Below, in pieces: positions 56,556-64,000 of a stretch of 64,000 bases of DNA. The notes under the pieces are model-generated. The model saw nothing but the letters and a program-made list of their open reading frames with translations. It searched no databases and was not told the origin of the DNA. Where the stretch lies: contig NZ_QEIJ01000001.1 in NCBI RefSeq assembly GCF_003095395.1, forward strand, positions 434,001 through 498,000, written 5' to 3'. Both the position numbers and the translations under genes were made by a program. This stretch comes from Microbacterium sp. Gd 4-13. Its GTDB lineage: Bacteria; Actinomycetota; Actinomycetes; Actinomycetales; Microbacteriaceae. The number at the start of each line of letters is the position of its first letter. Position 1 is the first letter of the stretch.

Positions 56556-57656
56556 ATGACCGGCATGAGAACGGTCAGCCCCTCCCCGCTCCGTGATCGC
56601 GCGGGCCGAGGAACCAGCGAGTTCACCGAACTCGCGCAGCGGGTCCGCGAGAGCGGGCTCCTCCGACGCCGCTACGGCTACTACTGGACGAAGCTCGTGC
56701 TCGCACCGGTCGTCCTCGCCGGGTGCATCGTGGCTTTCTTCTTCATCGGCGACACGTGGTGGCAGCTGTTCACCGCTGCCGGCTTCGCCATCGTATTCAC
56801 CCAGATCGCCTTCCTCGGGCATGATGCCGCGCATCGCCAGATCTTCGTCTCGGGCAAGTGGAACGACTGGATCTGCCTCATCCTCGGCGACCTGTTCGTG
56901 GGGATGAGCTACGGCTGGTGGCAGCACAAGCACACGCGCCACCATGCGAATCCGAACAAGATCGACGCCGACCCCGATATCGACCTTCCCGTCATCGCCG
57001 TCACTGCGGAGGAGGCCGCGACTCCCCGGGGTCCGATCCTGCGCTGGCTCCGCTCGCACCAGGGGATCTTCTTCTTCCCGATCCTGTTGCTCGAGGGCGT
57101 CGCGCTCCACGCGTCCGGCCTGCGCCGGGTGGTGACCCGCGAGCATCTTGCTCGTCGCTGGGTCGAGATCGCCTTCCTCCTCGTACGGCTCGGGGGCTTC
57201 GCGGTGATCGTCTTCCTCGTGCTCTCGCCCGGCATCGCGGCGGTGTTCCTCGTCGTGCAACTCGGACTGTTCGGTTTCTACATGGGTGTGTCGTTCGCGC
57301 CCAACCACAAGGGCATGCCGGTGGTGCCGCGCGACGCGACCTTCGACTTCCTGCGCCGCCAGGTGCTGATGAGCCGCAACGTCCGTGGCGGGAGAATCAT
57401 CGACGTGCTCCTCGGCGGTCTCAACTACCAGATCGAGCACCATCTGTTCCCCTCGATGCCGCGCCCCCATCTGCGAAAAGCCGCCCCGTTGATCGCGGCG
57501 TATTGCGCAGAGAAGGGCGTGCCGTACACGAGCGTGGGTCTGTTCACTTCGTACGCGATCGTCACGCGCTACATCAATCGCGTGGGGCTGGGGGAGCGGG
57601 ATGCCTTCGCCTGTCCTCTCGTGCAGCAACGAGCGGCGATCGGAGCGCAGGGCTGA
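56556..57656 (+). CDS. membrane fatty acid desaturase
   Basis: A di-iron, oxygen-dependent acyl-lipid or acyl-CoA desaturase that helps set membrane fluidity. The 366-aa protein has the three histidine boxes: GHDAAH, HKHTRHH and QIEHHLFP. Helices flank each, with long hydrophobic segments at about residues 48-85 and 180-235. The third box with Q at its front is typical of the DesA3/delta-type front-end relatives. ATG at 56565 is an alternative start. The 178-bp upstream region contains the tRNA terminator and a short leaderless frame. Confidence 0.9.
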   Translation: MTGMRTVSPSPLRDRAGRGTSEFTELAQRVRESGLLRRRYGYYWTKLVLAPVVLAGCIVAFFFIGDTWWQLFTAAGFAIVFTQIAFLGHDAAHRQIFVSGKWNDWICLILGDLFVGMSYGWWQHKHTRHHANPNKIDADPDIDLPVIAVTAEEAATPRGPILRWLRSHQGIFFFPILLLEGVALHASGLRRVVTREHLARRWVEIAFLLVRLGGFAVIVFLVLSPGIAAVFLVVQLGLFGFYMGVSFAPNHKGMPVVPRDATFDFLRRQVLMSRNVRGGRIIDVLLGGLNYQIEHHLFPSMPRPHLRKAAPLIAAYCAEKGVPYTSVGLFTSYAIVTRYINRVGLGERDAFACPLVQQRAAIGAQG

Positions 57657-57698
57657 GGGCGAACGCCGTTTCACCGCGTCCGTGGGTGCGTGTGGCTT

Positions 57699-57712
57699 TA
57701 TCTGCGTATCTG
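57699..57712. promoter_or_regulatory. TATCTG direct repeat before the fructose operon
   Basis: TATCTG occurs twice, 8 bases apart, in an AT-rich stretch just ahead of a TACTGT-like -10. DeoR-family regulators often bind direct repeats, so this is a candidate site for the regulator encoded directly downstream. Weak evidence. Confidence 0.35.
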
Positions 57713-57747
57713 TTGTACTGTGTGGGAATTCCATCGGGAGGACCACG

Positions 57748-58530
57748 ATGTACGCAATGGAGCGACAAGAGCTCGTCGAGCGACTGCTGCGCGAAGAGGG
57801 CCGCGTCGGCGTCGTCGACCTGTCGACCCGCTTCGGCGTGACGACCGAGACGATCCGTCGCGACCTCGCGCTTCTCGAAGAGGCGGGCACGCTCCGTCGT
57901 GTCCACGGCGGCGCCGTCGCGACAGACCGAGGGAGCACCGTCGAAACACCGGTGTCTGAGCGCGCGCTGCGCAAGGGCGACGCGAAGCAGGCCATCGGCC
58001 GGCGTGCGGCTGCACTCCTCGACGCCGGATTCCGCGGATCGGTCTACCTCGACGCGGGAACGACCGTGGCGGCCGTCGCCGCCGCCCTCCCGCTCCACCT
58101 CGCAAACTCCCGTGGGGGCGCCGAGATCGTCACGCACTCGATGACGATCGCCCACGATCTCGCCGGGTCCGACCTCGGGTTGACCGTCATCGGCGGGCGC
58201 ATCCGTGGCCTGACGGCCGCCGCGGTCGGCGCAGAGACGGTCGCCGCGATCTCCCATCTGCGACCGGACGTCGCCTTCGTCGGTACGAACGGCCTCAGCG
58301 AGGGCTTCGGACTGAGCACCCCTGATCCCGATGAGGCGGCCGTGAAGGCCGCGATCATCGCGGCGGCGCGGCGAGTGGTCGTCGTCACCGACGCGGAGAA
58401 GTTCGGAGCGGAGCTGCTCGTTCGTTTCGGTGGGCTCACCGACATCGACGACCTCGTCTCCGACGCGGCTCCCGAGAGCGGTCTGTCGAACGCGCTCGGC
58501 GACGCCGGGGCGGAGGTGTGGGTCGCATGA
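57748..58530 (+). CDS. fruR: DeoR family regulator of the fructose operon
   Basis: 260 aa. The N-terminal HTH (MERQELVERLLREEGRVGVVDLSTRFGVTTETIRRDLALLEEAGTLRRVHGGAV) and the C-terminal sugar-phosphate sensor domain (VYLDAGTTVAAVAAALP, VVVVTDAEKFG) are the DeoR architecture. Coupled to fruK by a four-base overlap, it is probably a fructose 1-phosphate-responsive repressor of its own operon. The ATG has a GGGAGG site. The name fruR rests on context. Confidence 0.87.
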   Translation: MYAMERQELVERLLREEGRVGVVDLSTRFGVTTETIRRDLALLEEAGTLRRVHGGAVATDRGSTVETPVSERALRKGDAKQAIGRRAAALLDAGFRGSVYLDAGTTVAAVAAALPLHLANSRGGAEIVTHSMTIAHDLAGSDLGLTVIGGRIRGLTAAAVGAETVAAISHLRPDVAFVGTNGLSEGFGLSTPDPDEAAVKAAIIAAARRVVVVTDAEKFGAELLVRFGGLTDIDDLVSDAAPESGLSNALGDAGAEVWVA

Positions 58531-59483
58531 TCGTCACCCTCACCGCGAATCCGTCGATCGATCGCGCCGTCACGCTGTCTGCTCCGCTCGAGGTCGGTGA
58601 AGTGCAGTCCGCGACCGACGCGCGGGAGGACGCCGGGGGCAAGGGCGTCAACGTCGCCAGGGTCATCGCCGCTGCGGGGAGGGCCACGCTCGCCGTCGTT
58701 CCGGTCGGCGACCACGATCCGTACCGCGAGTTGCTGGCGACCACCGGTATCCCCGTGCGGGCGGTCGCCTCTGCGGGGCGCGTGCGTGCGAATCTGACCG
58801 TGACCGACCCGGCGGGCACGACCACCAAGATCAACCTCCCCGGACCGGTGATGGACGCAGGAGGCGCCGCCGAGCTCACCGCGGCGGTCGTCGAGGCCTG
58901 CGCCGACGCCGACTGGCTCGTGCTGGCCGGGTCGGTTCCTCCGGGGGCGGGGGAGACCTTCTACACCGACGTCATCCGCGCCGTGCGCGATGCGTGGGGT
59001 GATCGTGCGCCCCGCGTCGCGGTGGACGCCTCCGGAGCCGCGCTCGAGGCTGTCGTGCGCGATGGGCGCCCCGACCTCATCAAGCCCAACGACGAGGAAC
59101 TCGCCGCGCTCGTGCGAGAAGACCCGTCGGGCGACGTCGATCTGGTCTCGGAGGCCGTGCGGCGGGCACGCACGGTCGTCCCCTCCCACGCTGCCGCCGC
59201 ACTCGTCACCCTCGGCGGTGCGGGGGCCCTTCTGGTCACCGGCGACGAGGTGCTGCGCGCCGTCGCTCCGAAAATCGCTGTGGTGAGCACCGTCGGTGCG
59301 GGCGACAGCTCGCTGGCGGGCTATCTCCTCGCCGATGTCGCCGGCGCGGCGCCCGCCGAGCGTCTCGCCAACGCGGTCGCGTACGGCGCTGCCGCAGCCA
59401 TGCTGCCCGGAACCCAGGCCCCCACCCCTGCAGACCTTCCTCCCGGAAGCATCCGCGTTCTCCCGTTCGTCCCCGCACACTGA
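58527..59483 (+). CDS. fruK: 1-phosphofructokinase
   Basis: Phosphorylates fructose 1-phosphate, the product of the fructose PTS, to fructose 1,6-bisphosphate. The 318-aa PfkB-family kinase has MIVTLTANPSIDRAVTL, GGKGVNVARVIAAAG and the catalytic-base motif STVGAGDSSLAGYL. The ATG overlaps the regulator stop (ATGA). It is part of the regulator-fruK-fruA-ptsH operon. Confidence 0.94.
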   Translation: MIVTLTANPSIDRAVTLSAPLEVGEVQSATDAREDAGGKGVNVARVIAAAGRATLAVVPVGDHDPYRELLATTGIPVRAVASAGRVRANLTVTDPAGTTTKINLPGPVMDAGGAAELTAAVVEACADADWLVLAGSVPPGAGETFYTDVIRAVRDAWGDRAPRVAVDASGAALEAVVRDGRPDLIKPNDEELAALVREDPSGDVDLVSEAVRRARTVVPSHAAAALVTLGGAGALLVTGDEVLRAVAPKIAVVSTVGAGDSSLAGYLLADVAGAAPAERLANAVAYGAAAAMLPGTQAPTPADLPPGSIRVLPFVPAH

Positions 59484-59510
59484 TCCACCCCTGACCACGG
59501 AGGTCATGAC

Positions 59511-61559
59511 ATGTCCCGCATCATCACACCTGAGCTCGTCAGCCTTGACGTGCCGCTGGGCGACGGCAAAGCCGACGTCATCCGGGCCCTCGCCGAACGC
59601 GTCGTCGCGAACGGTCGGGCGCGTGACGCCGATGAGCTGTTCGCCGACGCCTGGGCGCGCGAGGAGAAGGACGAGACCGGTCTCCCCGGCGGAATCGGCA
59701 TCCCGCACGCACGCAGCGCATCGGTGACCGAGCCCACGCTCGCCTTCGCCCGGCTGAGCCCCGGGGTCGACTTCGGCGCACCGGACGGGCCGGCCGACAT
59801 CGTGTTCCTCATCGCCGCCCCTGCGGGGGCCGACGAGGCGCACCTCGCCGTGCTGTCGCAGCTGGCGCGCAGCCTCATGAACCCCGACTTCATGGCGGGT
59901 CTGCGATCGGCGTCGACCCCCGCGCAGGCGGTCGGTATCGTGAGCGCCGCGATCGAGCCCGCGCCCGCTTCGGCGGCGGAGCCGGCTCCGGCACCGACCC
60001 GCGCGGAAGCCCGCGCTCAAGCGTCGCCGGAATCCTCGCCCACCCGTATCGTCGCCGTGACCGCGTGCGCCACGGGTATCGCGCACACCTTCATGGCGGC
60101 CGACGCGCTGACGGCGGCGGGCAAAGAGGAGGGCGTCGATCTCATCGTCGAGCCCCAGGGCTCGAGCGGCTACAAGGCTCTTCCGCAGAGCGTGATCGAC
60201 AACGCCGACGCGGTCATCTTCGCCACCGACGTCGACGTTCGCGAACCCCAGCGTTTCGCCGGCAAGCCGGTCGTGCGTTCGGGCGTGAAACGGGGTATCG
60301 AGCAGCCGAGGCAGCTCATCGCCGAGGCCATCGCCGCAGCGAAGAACCCGAACGCTGCACGCGTCACGGGGGAGGCGACCTCGGCCGCCGCCGAGACGGC
60401 CCCGGTGTCGTGGGGCGCGCGCATCCAGCGCATCCTGCTGACCGGTGTGAGCTACATGATCCCGTTCGTCGCCGGTGGCGGTCTGCTCATCGCGCTCGGC
60501 TTCCTGCTCGGCGGTTTCGAGGTCACCACCAATGCCGCGACGGTCATCACCCAGAACTCGCTGTGGGATCTCCCGACGACCGACATCACCTCGCCCATCG
60601 GACCCCTCGGGCAGTACCTCGGGTCGGTGGCGTTCATGATCGGTGCGACGTCGATGGGCTTCCTCGTCTCCGCCCTCGCCGGCTACATCGCGTTCGCGAT
60701 AGCCGATCGTCCGGGTATCGCCCCCGGATTCGTCGCGGGTGCGGTCGCCGTGCTGATGAACGCCGGCTTCATCGGCGGCATCATCGGTGGTCTGCTCGCA
60801 GGCTTCATCGCCTGGTGGCTCGGACGCCTCGACGTGCCCCGCTTCCTTCGGGGTCTCATGCCGGTCGTCATCATCCCGCTGCTCGGATCGATCTTCGCTT
60901 CGGGACTCATGGTGCTCTTCCTCGGTCGCCCGATCGCCGCGCTCATGACCGTGCTGACCGACTGGCTCACCTCGATGTCGCAGAGCGGCGTCGGCGCCGT
61001 GCTGCTCGGAGTCATCCTCGGGCTCATGATGTGCTTCGACCTCGGCGGACCGGTCAACAAGGTCGCCTACGCGTTCGCGACGGCCGGACTCGCCGCCGCC
61101 ACGGTGGACAACACCGCGCCGTACCTGATCATGGCCGCCGTGATGTCGGCGGGCATGGTTCCCCCGCTCGCCATGGCGCTGGCCTCCACGGTGCTCGCGC
61201 GCAAGTCGTTCACCCCGGTCGAGCGCGAGAACGGTGTCGCGGCCTGGCTGCTGGGCGCGTCGTTCATCAGCGAGGGTGCGATCCCGTTCGCTGCTGCCGA
61301 CCCGCTGCGCGTCATCCCCGCCTCGATGGTGGGCGGCGCGGTCACGGGTGCACTCAGCATGGCCTTCTCGGTGCAGTCGTACGCCCCCCACGGCGGGCTC
61401 TTCGTGTTCTTCGCGATCAACCCGTTCTGGGGCTTCCTCATCTCGATCGTGGCGGGCACCGTCGTGTCGGCCCTCATCGTGGTCGCGCTGAAGAAGTGGG
61501 TCGGCCGCAAGGAGCTGAACGACGCCGAAGCGCCGCAGCTCGCCGCCGTTCCGGCATGA
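59511..61559 (+). CDS. fruA: fructose-specific PTS EIIABC component
   Basis: Imports fructose with phosphorylation to fructose 1-phosphate. The 682-aa protein has all three domains. EIIA spans residues 1-150, with the phospho-His66 in GIPHARS. An Ala/Pro linker follows. EIIB spans about 178-280, with phospho-Cys186 in AVTACATGIAHTFMAADAL. EIIC covers about 290-670 with eight or more helices and GGPVNKVAYAFA. The ATG follows GGAGGTC. HPr, its phosphate donor, is encoded 29 bp downstream. Confidence 0.95.
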   Translation: MSRIITPELVSLDVPLGDGKADVIRALAERVVANGRARDADELFADAWAREEKDETGLPGGIGIPHARSASVTEPTLAFARLSPGVDFGAPDGPADIVFLIAAPAGADEAHLAVLSQLARSLMNPDFMAGLRSASTPAQAVGIVSAAIEPAPASAAEPAPAPTRAEARAQASPESSPTRIVAVTACATGIAHTFMAADALTAAGKEEGVDLIVEPQGSSGYKALPQSVIDNADAVIFATDVDVREPQRFAGKPVVRSGVKRGIEQPRQLIAEAIAAAKNPNAARVTGEATSAAAETAPVSWGARIQRILLTGVSYMIPFVAGGGLLIALGFLLGGFEVTTNAATVITQNSLWDLPTTDITSPIGPLGQYLGSVAFMIGATSMGFLVSALAGYIAFAIADRPGIAPGFVAGAVAVLMNAGFIGGIIGGLLAGFIAWWLGRLDVPRFLRGLMPVVIIPLLGSIFASGLMVLFLGRPIAALMTVLTDWLTSMSQSGVGAVLLGVILGLMMCFDLGGPVNKVAYAFATAGLAAATVDNTAPYLIMAAVMSAGMVPPLAMALASTVLARKSFTPVERENGVAAWLLGASFISEGAIPFAAADPLRVIPASMVGGAVTGALSMAFSVQSYAPHGGLFVFFAINPFWGFLISIVAGTVVSALIVVALKKWVGRKELNDAEAPQLAAVPA

Positions 61560-61588
61560 TCGATATACACCCATCGGAAGGAAGCACC

Positions 61589-61858
61589 ATGGCAGAACGT
61601 CAGGCCACCATCGCCAGCAGCTCCGGGCTGCACGCGCGTCCCGCGAAGCTCTTCGTCCAGGCCGTCCAGGAGAAGAAGATTCCCGTGACGATCGCCGTCG
61701 CCGGTGGCGCCGACCTGAACGCCGGCAGCATCCTGTCGCTCATGGGCCTCGGCGCTGCCAAGGGCACCGTGGTGACGCTCAAGGCTGAGGGCGAGGGCGC
61801 CGACCAGGCGCTCGACGAGCTGGTGACCCTGCTCGAGACCGACCTCGACGCTCAGTAG
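61589..61858 (+). CDS. ptsH: phosphocarrier protein HPr
   Basis: Carries phosphate from Enzyme I to the EIIA domains. The 89-aa protein has the active histidine in GLHARPAKLF (His15). Ser47, in AGSILSLMGLGAAKG, corresponds to the regulatory serine of Firmicute HPr. The ATG follows GGAAGGAAG. The gene for Enzyme I is not in the window, so HPr here is tied to fructose induction while its donor is encoded elsewhere. Confidence 0.95.
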   Translation: MAERQATIASSSGLHARPAKLFVQAVQEKKIPVTIAVAGGADLNAGSILSLMGLGAAKGTVVTLKAEGEGADQALDELVTLLETDLDAQ

Positions 61859-61869
61859 CACGAACGGAT

Positions 61870-61905
61870 CGGATGCTGCGGACCCACGTGGGTCCGCAGC
61901 ATCCG
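61870..61905. terminator. bidirectional terminator built from an inverted GGATGCTGCG pair
   Basis: A perfect 36-bp palindrome with 18-bp arms, in the 59-bp gap between the convergent ptsH and sortase genes. Its outer 12 bases on each side are CGGATGCTGCGG and CCGCAGCATCCG, the 10-mer that recurs across the window, around the centre ACCCACGTGGGT. It should stop transcription from both sides. Confidence 0.8.
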
Positions 61906-61917
61906 TCGTTTCCGGGG

Positions 61918-62568
61918 TCAGGCGGTGCGCTCGGCGTAGACCACGCGGTTGTCGACGTAGGAGGCCGCCGCCGTGTCGAAGACGCCGCCGCACGTGATGA
62001 GTCGGAGTTCGTCGTCGGCGACCGCCCCGAAGACGCGGCTGGTGGGGAACGCCGACTTCGGATAATCAGCCACCTCGGTGACGACGTAGGAGAACGTCGT
62101 TCCCGCCGTGTCGGTGACCTCCACGGTGTCGCCCGGCGCCAGCTGCTCGAGGCGCAGGAAGACGGCGGGGCCGGTGGGGGAGTCGACGTGCGCGGCGATC
62201 ACCGTGGGGCCTCGGCCCCCGGGGCGACCGCCTCCGGTGAACCAGCCGACGTCGTCGAAGTCCTCCGGCACCTCCATGTCGCCTTTCTCGGTGATGCCGA
62301 GGTCGATCAGGGGCTCGTCGAGCTCGATCGCGGGGATCCGCACGCTCGCGGGTGCGAGCGCCTCGACGGTTGCGGCGGTCGGCGGCGCCTCAGGCGCCGT
62401 GCGCGTGGGCTCGGCGACGGCCGGCCCCGACGGAGCGGATTCGACGCGGGGCGCAGACGAGCAGCCGCCGAGCGCGAGGGCGGTCGCGAGAACCGCGGCG
62501 CACACGGAACCGAGCACCGCCGTGCGGACACGGCGGCGCTCGGTGATGCGGGAAGGAGCCGCGATCAC
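61918..62568 (-). CDS. class F sortase
   Basis: A transpeptidase family that joins surface proteins to the cell envelope. The 216-aa protein has an N-terminal signal/anchor with a lipobox-like LGGC (Cys36), an Ala/Pro-rich linker and the catalytic triad His127 (AAHVDS), Cys193 (LITCGG) and Arg208 (DNRVVYA). The GTG start overlaps the stop of the CHRD gene (GTGA), so that protein is the presumed partner. Confidence 0.88.
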   Translation of the reverse strand: MIAAPSRITERRRVRTAVLGSVCAAVLATALALGGCSSAPRVESAPSGPAVAEPTRTAPEAPPTAATVEALAPASVRIPAIELDEPLIDLGITEKGDMEVPEDFDDVGWFTGGGRPGGRGPTVIAAHVDSPTGPAVFLRLEQLAPGDTVEVTDTAGTTFSYVVTEVADYPKSAFPTSRVFGAVADDELRLITCGGVFDTAAASYVDNRVVYAERTA

Positions 62569-63275
62569 GCGCTCGCGTGGAGACGACGCCGCGACGTGAC
62601 ACCCAGGGCCGCGAGGAGGCCCACCACGCCGGCACCGGCGAGCGTCAGGCCGAGAGCGTCGACGCTCGACGTCGCGGTGCCGCCGGCACCGGTGCTGACT
62701 CCGCCGACAGGCACGGCCGAGAGCTGTCCGCGCACGACACCGGCGGCGAAGTCCACCGTGTGCGAGTCGCCGGTGAACCCGGCGGGGTTCGCCTCGATCT
62801 CAGCGAGCGAGAAGCCCTCGCCGCTGTCGACGCCGTCGGTCACGATGCCCGTGGTGAACGGGCCCTGCAGGCAGCCGGAGCTCGTGCGAGGGCCGTCACC
62901 GACCGGTGCGGGGTTGGGGAACGCGATGCGCGGCGGGCCGGGCTTGCCGACCGCGGCTTCGTGGATGTGCGTCGCCGTCTTGGCGGGGCTCTGGTAGTCG
63001 CCCGAGACGCCGTTGAGGGTGATGTCGTAGCAGATGATCTCTTCGTCGCTGTTGATGCGGAAGGTGAACGAACCGGTCGCTCCCTCCTGGCCCGGAGTGA
63101 CGACCCCGTCGCTGTTGATGACCTGGTCGGGCGTGGCCATCACGGTGAAAGCGCTCGTGAACGACGAGGGCTCGGCCACCTCGGTCTCGGCGTGGGCCGG
63201 CGAGGCCAGGGCCACCAGGCCCACGGCAGCGACGGCACCGAGCGCGATCGTGCGGGGGAGTGTGTTGTTCGACAT
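62565..63275 (-). CDS. CHRD domain surface protein
   Basis: A 236-aa exported protein. A signal peptide ends at SPAHA-E (about residue 30). A CHRD domain follows (about 38-190, with the conserved ATHIHEAAVGKPGPP and the FAAGVVRGQLS end). Then come a Gly/Ser/Thr linker, a C-terminal helix (GLTLAGAGVVGLLAALGV) and a basic tail (SRRRLHASA). The tail looks like a sortase-substrate tail, yet no LPxTG or LAxTG motif precedes the helix. The ATG at 63275 follows AAAGGT. It is first in the operon with the sortase. Confidence 0.85.
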   Translation of the reverse strand: MSNNTLPRTIALGAVAAVGLVALASPAHAETEVAEPSSFTSAFTVMATPDQVINSDGVVTPGQEGATGSFTFRINSDEEIICYDITLNGVSGDYQSPAKTATHIHEAAVGKPGPPRIAFPNPAPVGDGPRTSSGCLQGPFTTGIVTDGVDSGEGFSLAEIEANPAGFTGDSHTVDFAAGVVRGQLSAVPVGGVSTGAGGTATSSVDALGLTLAGAGVVGLLAALGVTSRRRLHASA

Positions 63276-63322
63276 GTCTCGACCTTTCGACGCGGACGCG
63301 GGATGCCTCCGTTGGAGGGGGA

Positions 63323-63348
63323 TACGCGGCAGAGGCCGCTGGCGTTCA
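63323..63348 (-). promoter_or_regulatory. candidate ECF-sigma promoter of the CHRD-sortase operon
   Basis: On the minus strand TGAAC (63348-63344), a 17-bp spacer and CGTA (63326-63323) resemble the AAC / CGT pattern of ECF-dependent promoters, 47 bp ahead of the CHRD start. The divergent ECF sigma gene is the natural candidate to use it. Inference only. Confidence 0.4.
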
Positions 63349-63494
63349 CGCCGGCGGCATCTTTCTTCGGCCCGAATGAACACGGCGGCGACGATCGCGG
63401 TATCACCCGCAGGACCTCGGTCGGAGGTGCGGTCGTCTAGCCTGTGAGGAGCGTGAGCCCGTGGCGGCAGTCGTCGAGATGCGCGCGGGGAGCG

Positions 63495-64000
63495 TGATGG
63501 AGCAGCCGATCGACTTCGATACGTCGCGGGCATTCGACGACCACGGATCGGTGCTCCTCGGGTTCGCCGTCAACGCGCTGCGCGACCGCGCCCTCGCGGA
63601 GGACTGCGTGCAGGAGACGTTCTTGCGCGCGTGGCGATCGCGCGATCGGTTCGACCCGCACCGTGCGAGTGAGCGCACCTGGCTGTTCGCGATCGCGAGG
63701 AACGTCGTGGCCGATGCCCTCCGGGCGCGCGCCCGACTCGGGCGGATCGGCTCGGATGCCCTGCTGGAGCAGCAGCCGTCGACCGACCGCGATCCACTCG
63801 AGCGGCTGCGCATCGTCGAGGGGCTCTCCCGGCTGAGCGACGCCCACCGCGAGGTCGTCGTCGCGGTGCACCTCGACGGGCGGTCGTATCAAGAGCTCGC
63901 CGACGCGACGGGGACGCCCGTCGCGACCCTGCGCACACGCGCCTTCCACGCACTCCGGGCCCTCCGCGGCCACCTCGAAGGATCGGACGAACCCGATGCA
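63495..64000 (+). CDS. ECF RNA polymerase sigma factor (3' end beyond the window)
   Basis: An alternative sigma factor. Region 2 (LAEDCVQETFLRAWRSRDRFDPHRASERTWLFAIARNVVADALRARAR) and region 4 (LSRLSDAHREVVVAVHLDGRSYQELADATGTPVATLRTRAFHALRALRGHLE) are complete; the frame is still open at the window edge after about 168 codons. Starts at GTG 63492 or in-frame GTG 63453 (9 nt after a TAGCCT box) are possible. I chose ATG 63495 behind GGGGAG. Divergent from the CHRD-sortase operon; an anti-sigma gene probably follows. Confidence 0.88.

Noticed and set aside
58044..61574. A 1176-codon open frame on the minus strand across the fructose operon
   Set aside because: It is exactly antisense to fruR, fruK and fruA, which have full motif sets; its low-complexity His/Arg/Gly/Asp composition is the usual by-product of high third-position GC.

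Overview
The window is a stretch of ordinary, densely packed chromosome from a high-GC actinobacterium. The features point to Microbacteriaceae, most likely Microbacterium or a close relative. They are: very high third-position GC, frequent GTG starts, leaderless promoters, a Ku/LigD end-joining pair, an actinobacterial tmRNA tag, otsAB trehalose synthesis and an actinobacterial Tad pilus locus. The genus is inferred from gene content, not from a marker gene. I see no insertion sequence, prophage, integron, CRISPR array or rRNA operon, and no gene-free gap above 300 bases.

Layout. 1-10 kb: nicotinate phosphoribosyltransferase, murI, rph-rdgB, a glycosyltransferase, a CDF metal exporter, ligD and ku (divergent), a DedA protein and tRNA-Leu. 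10-17 kb: a zinc alcohol dehydrogenase, a divergent HxlR regulator/SnoaL pair and a compact Tad pilus operon. 17-25 kb: a CPBP protease, an MFS exporter, prfB, ftsEX, smpB and the tmRNA gene ssrA (the two trans-translation partners lie 2 kb apart). 25-37 kb is the accessory-looking part: a double-domain MarR regulator, small membrane proteins, a second CPBP protease, DoxX, VOC, a barstar-like inhibitor, a SatD module, an acyltransferase, an inositol-monophosphatase-family enzyme, tRNA-Lys and a MarR/MFS efflux pair. 37-53 kb: otsAB, then most of the branched-chain amino acid pathway (ilvD-ilvB-ilvN, ilvC, leuB, ilvE), interleaved with serA and a TetR/MFS efflux pair. 53-64 kb: FAH-family hydrolase, MFS, gltX, tRNA-Gln, a fatty acid desaturase, a complete fructose PTS operon (DeoR regulator, fruK, fruA, ptsH), a class F sortase with a CHRD surface protein, and a divergent ECF sigma factor cut by the window end.

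The most interesting signals are at the DNA level. (1) Upstream of satD, and again upstream of an 88-codon gene just past its membrane partner, lie two 19-bp palindromes of the form TATYAG-N7-CTKATA. Their centres are 28 bp apart in both places, which looks like a dedicated operator system. (2) The 10-mer GGATGCTGCG or its complement occurs 26 times by hand count, 13 in each orientation. Several copies are spelled with disfavoured codons inside genes, and one inverted pair builds the terminator after ptsH. (3) A nested palindrome with the arm CCGTAYTCAGGATGAA sits in two divergent intergenic regions, ligD/ku and barstar/satD. (4) About twenty genes carry a TAnnnT box ending 6-9 nt before the start codon, the mark of leaderless transcription. 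(5) The last ~230 bp of ilvD switch to codons almost absent from the rest of the gene.
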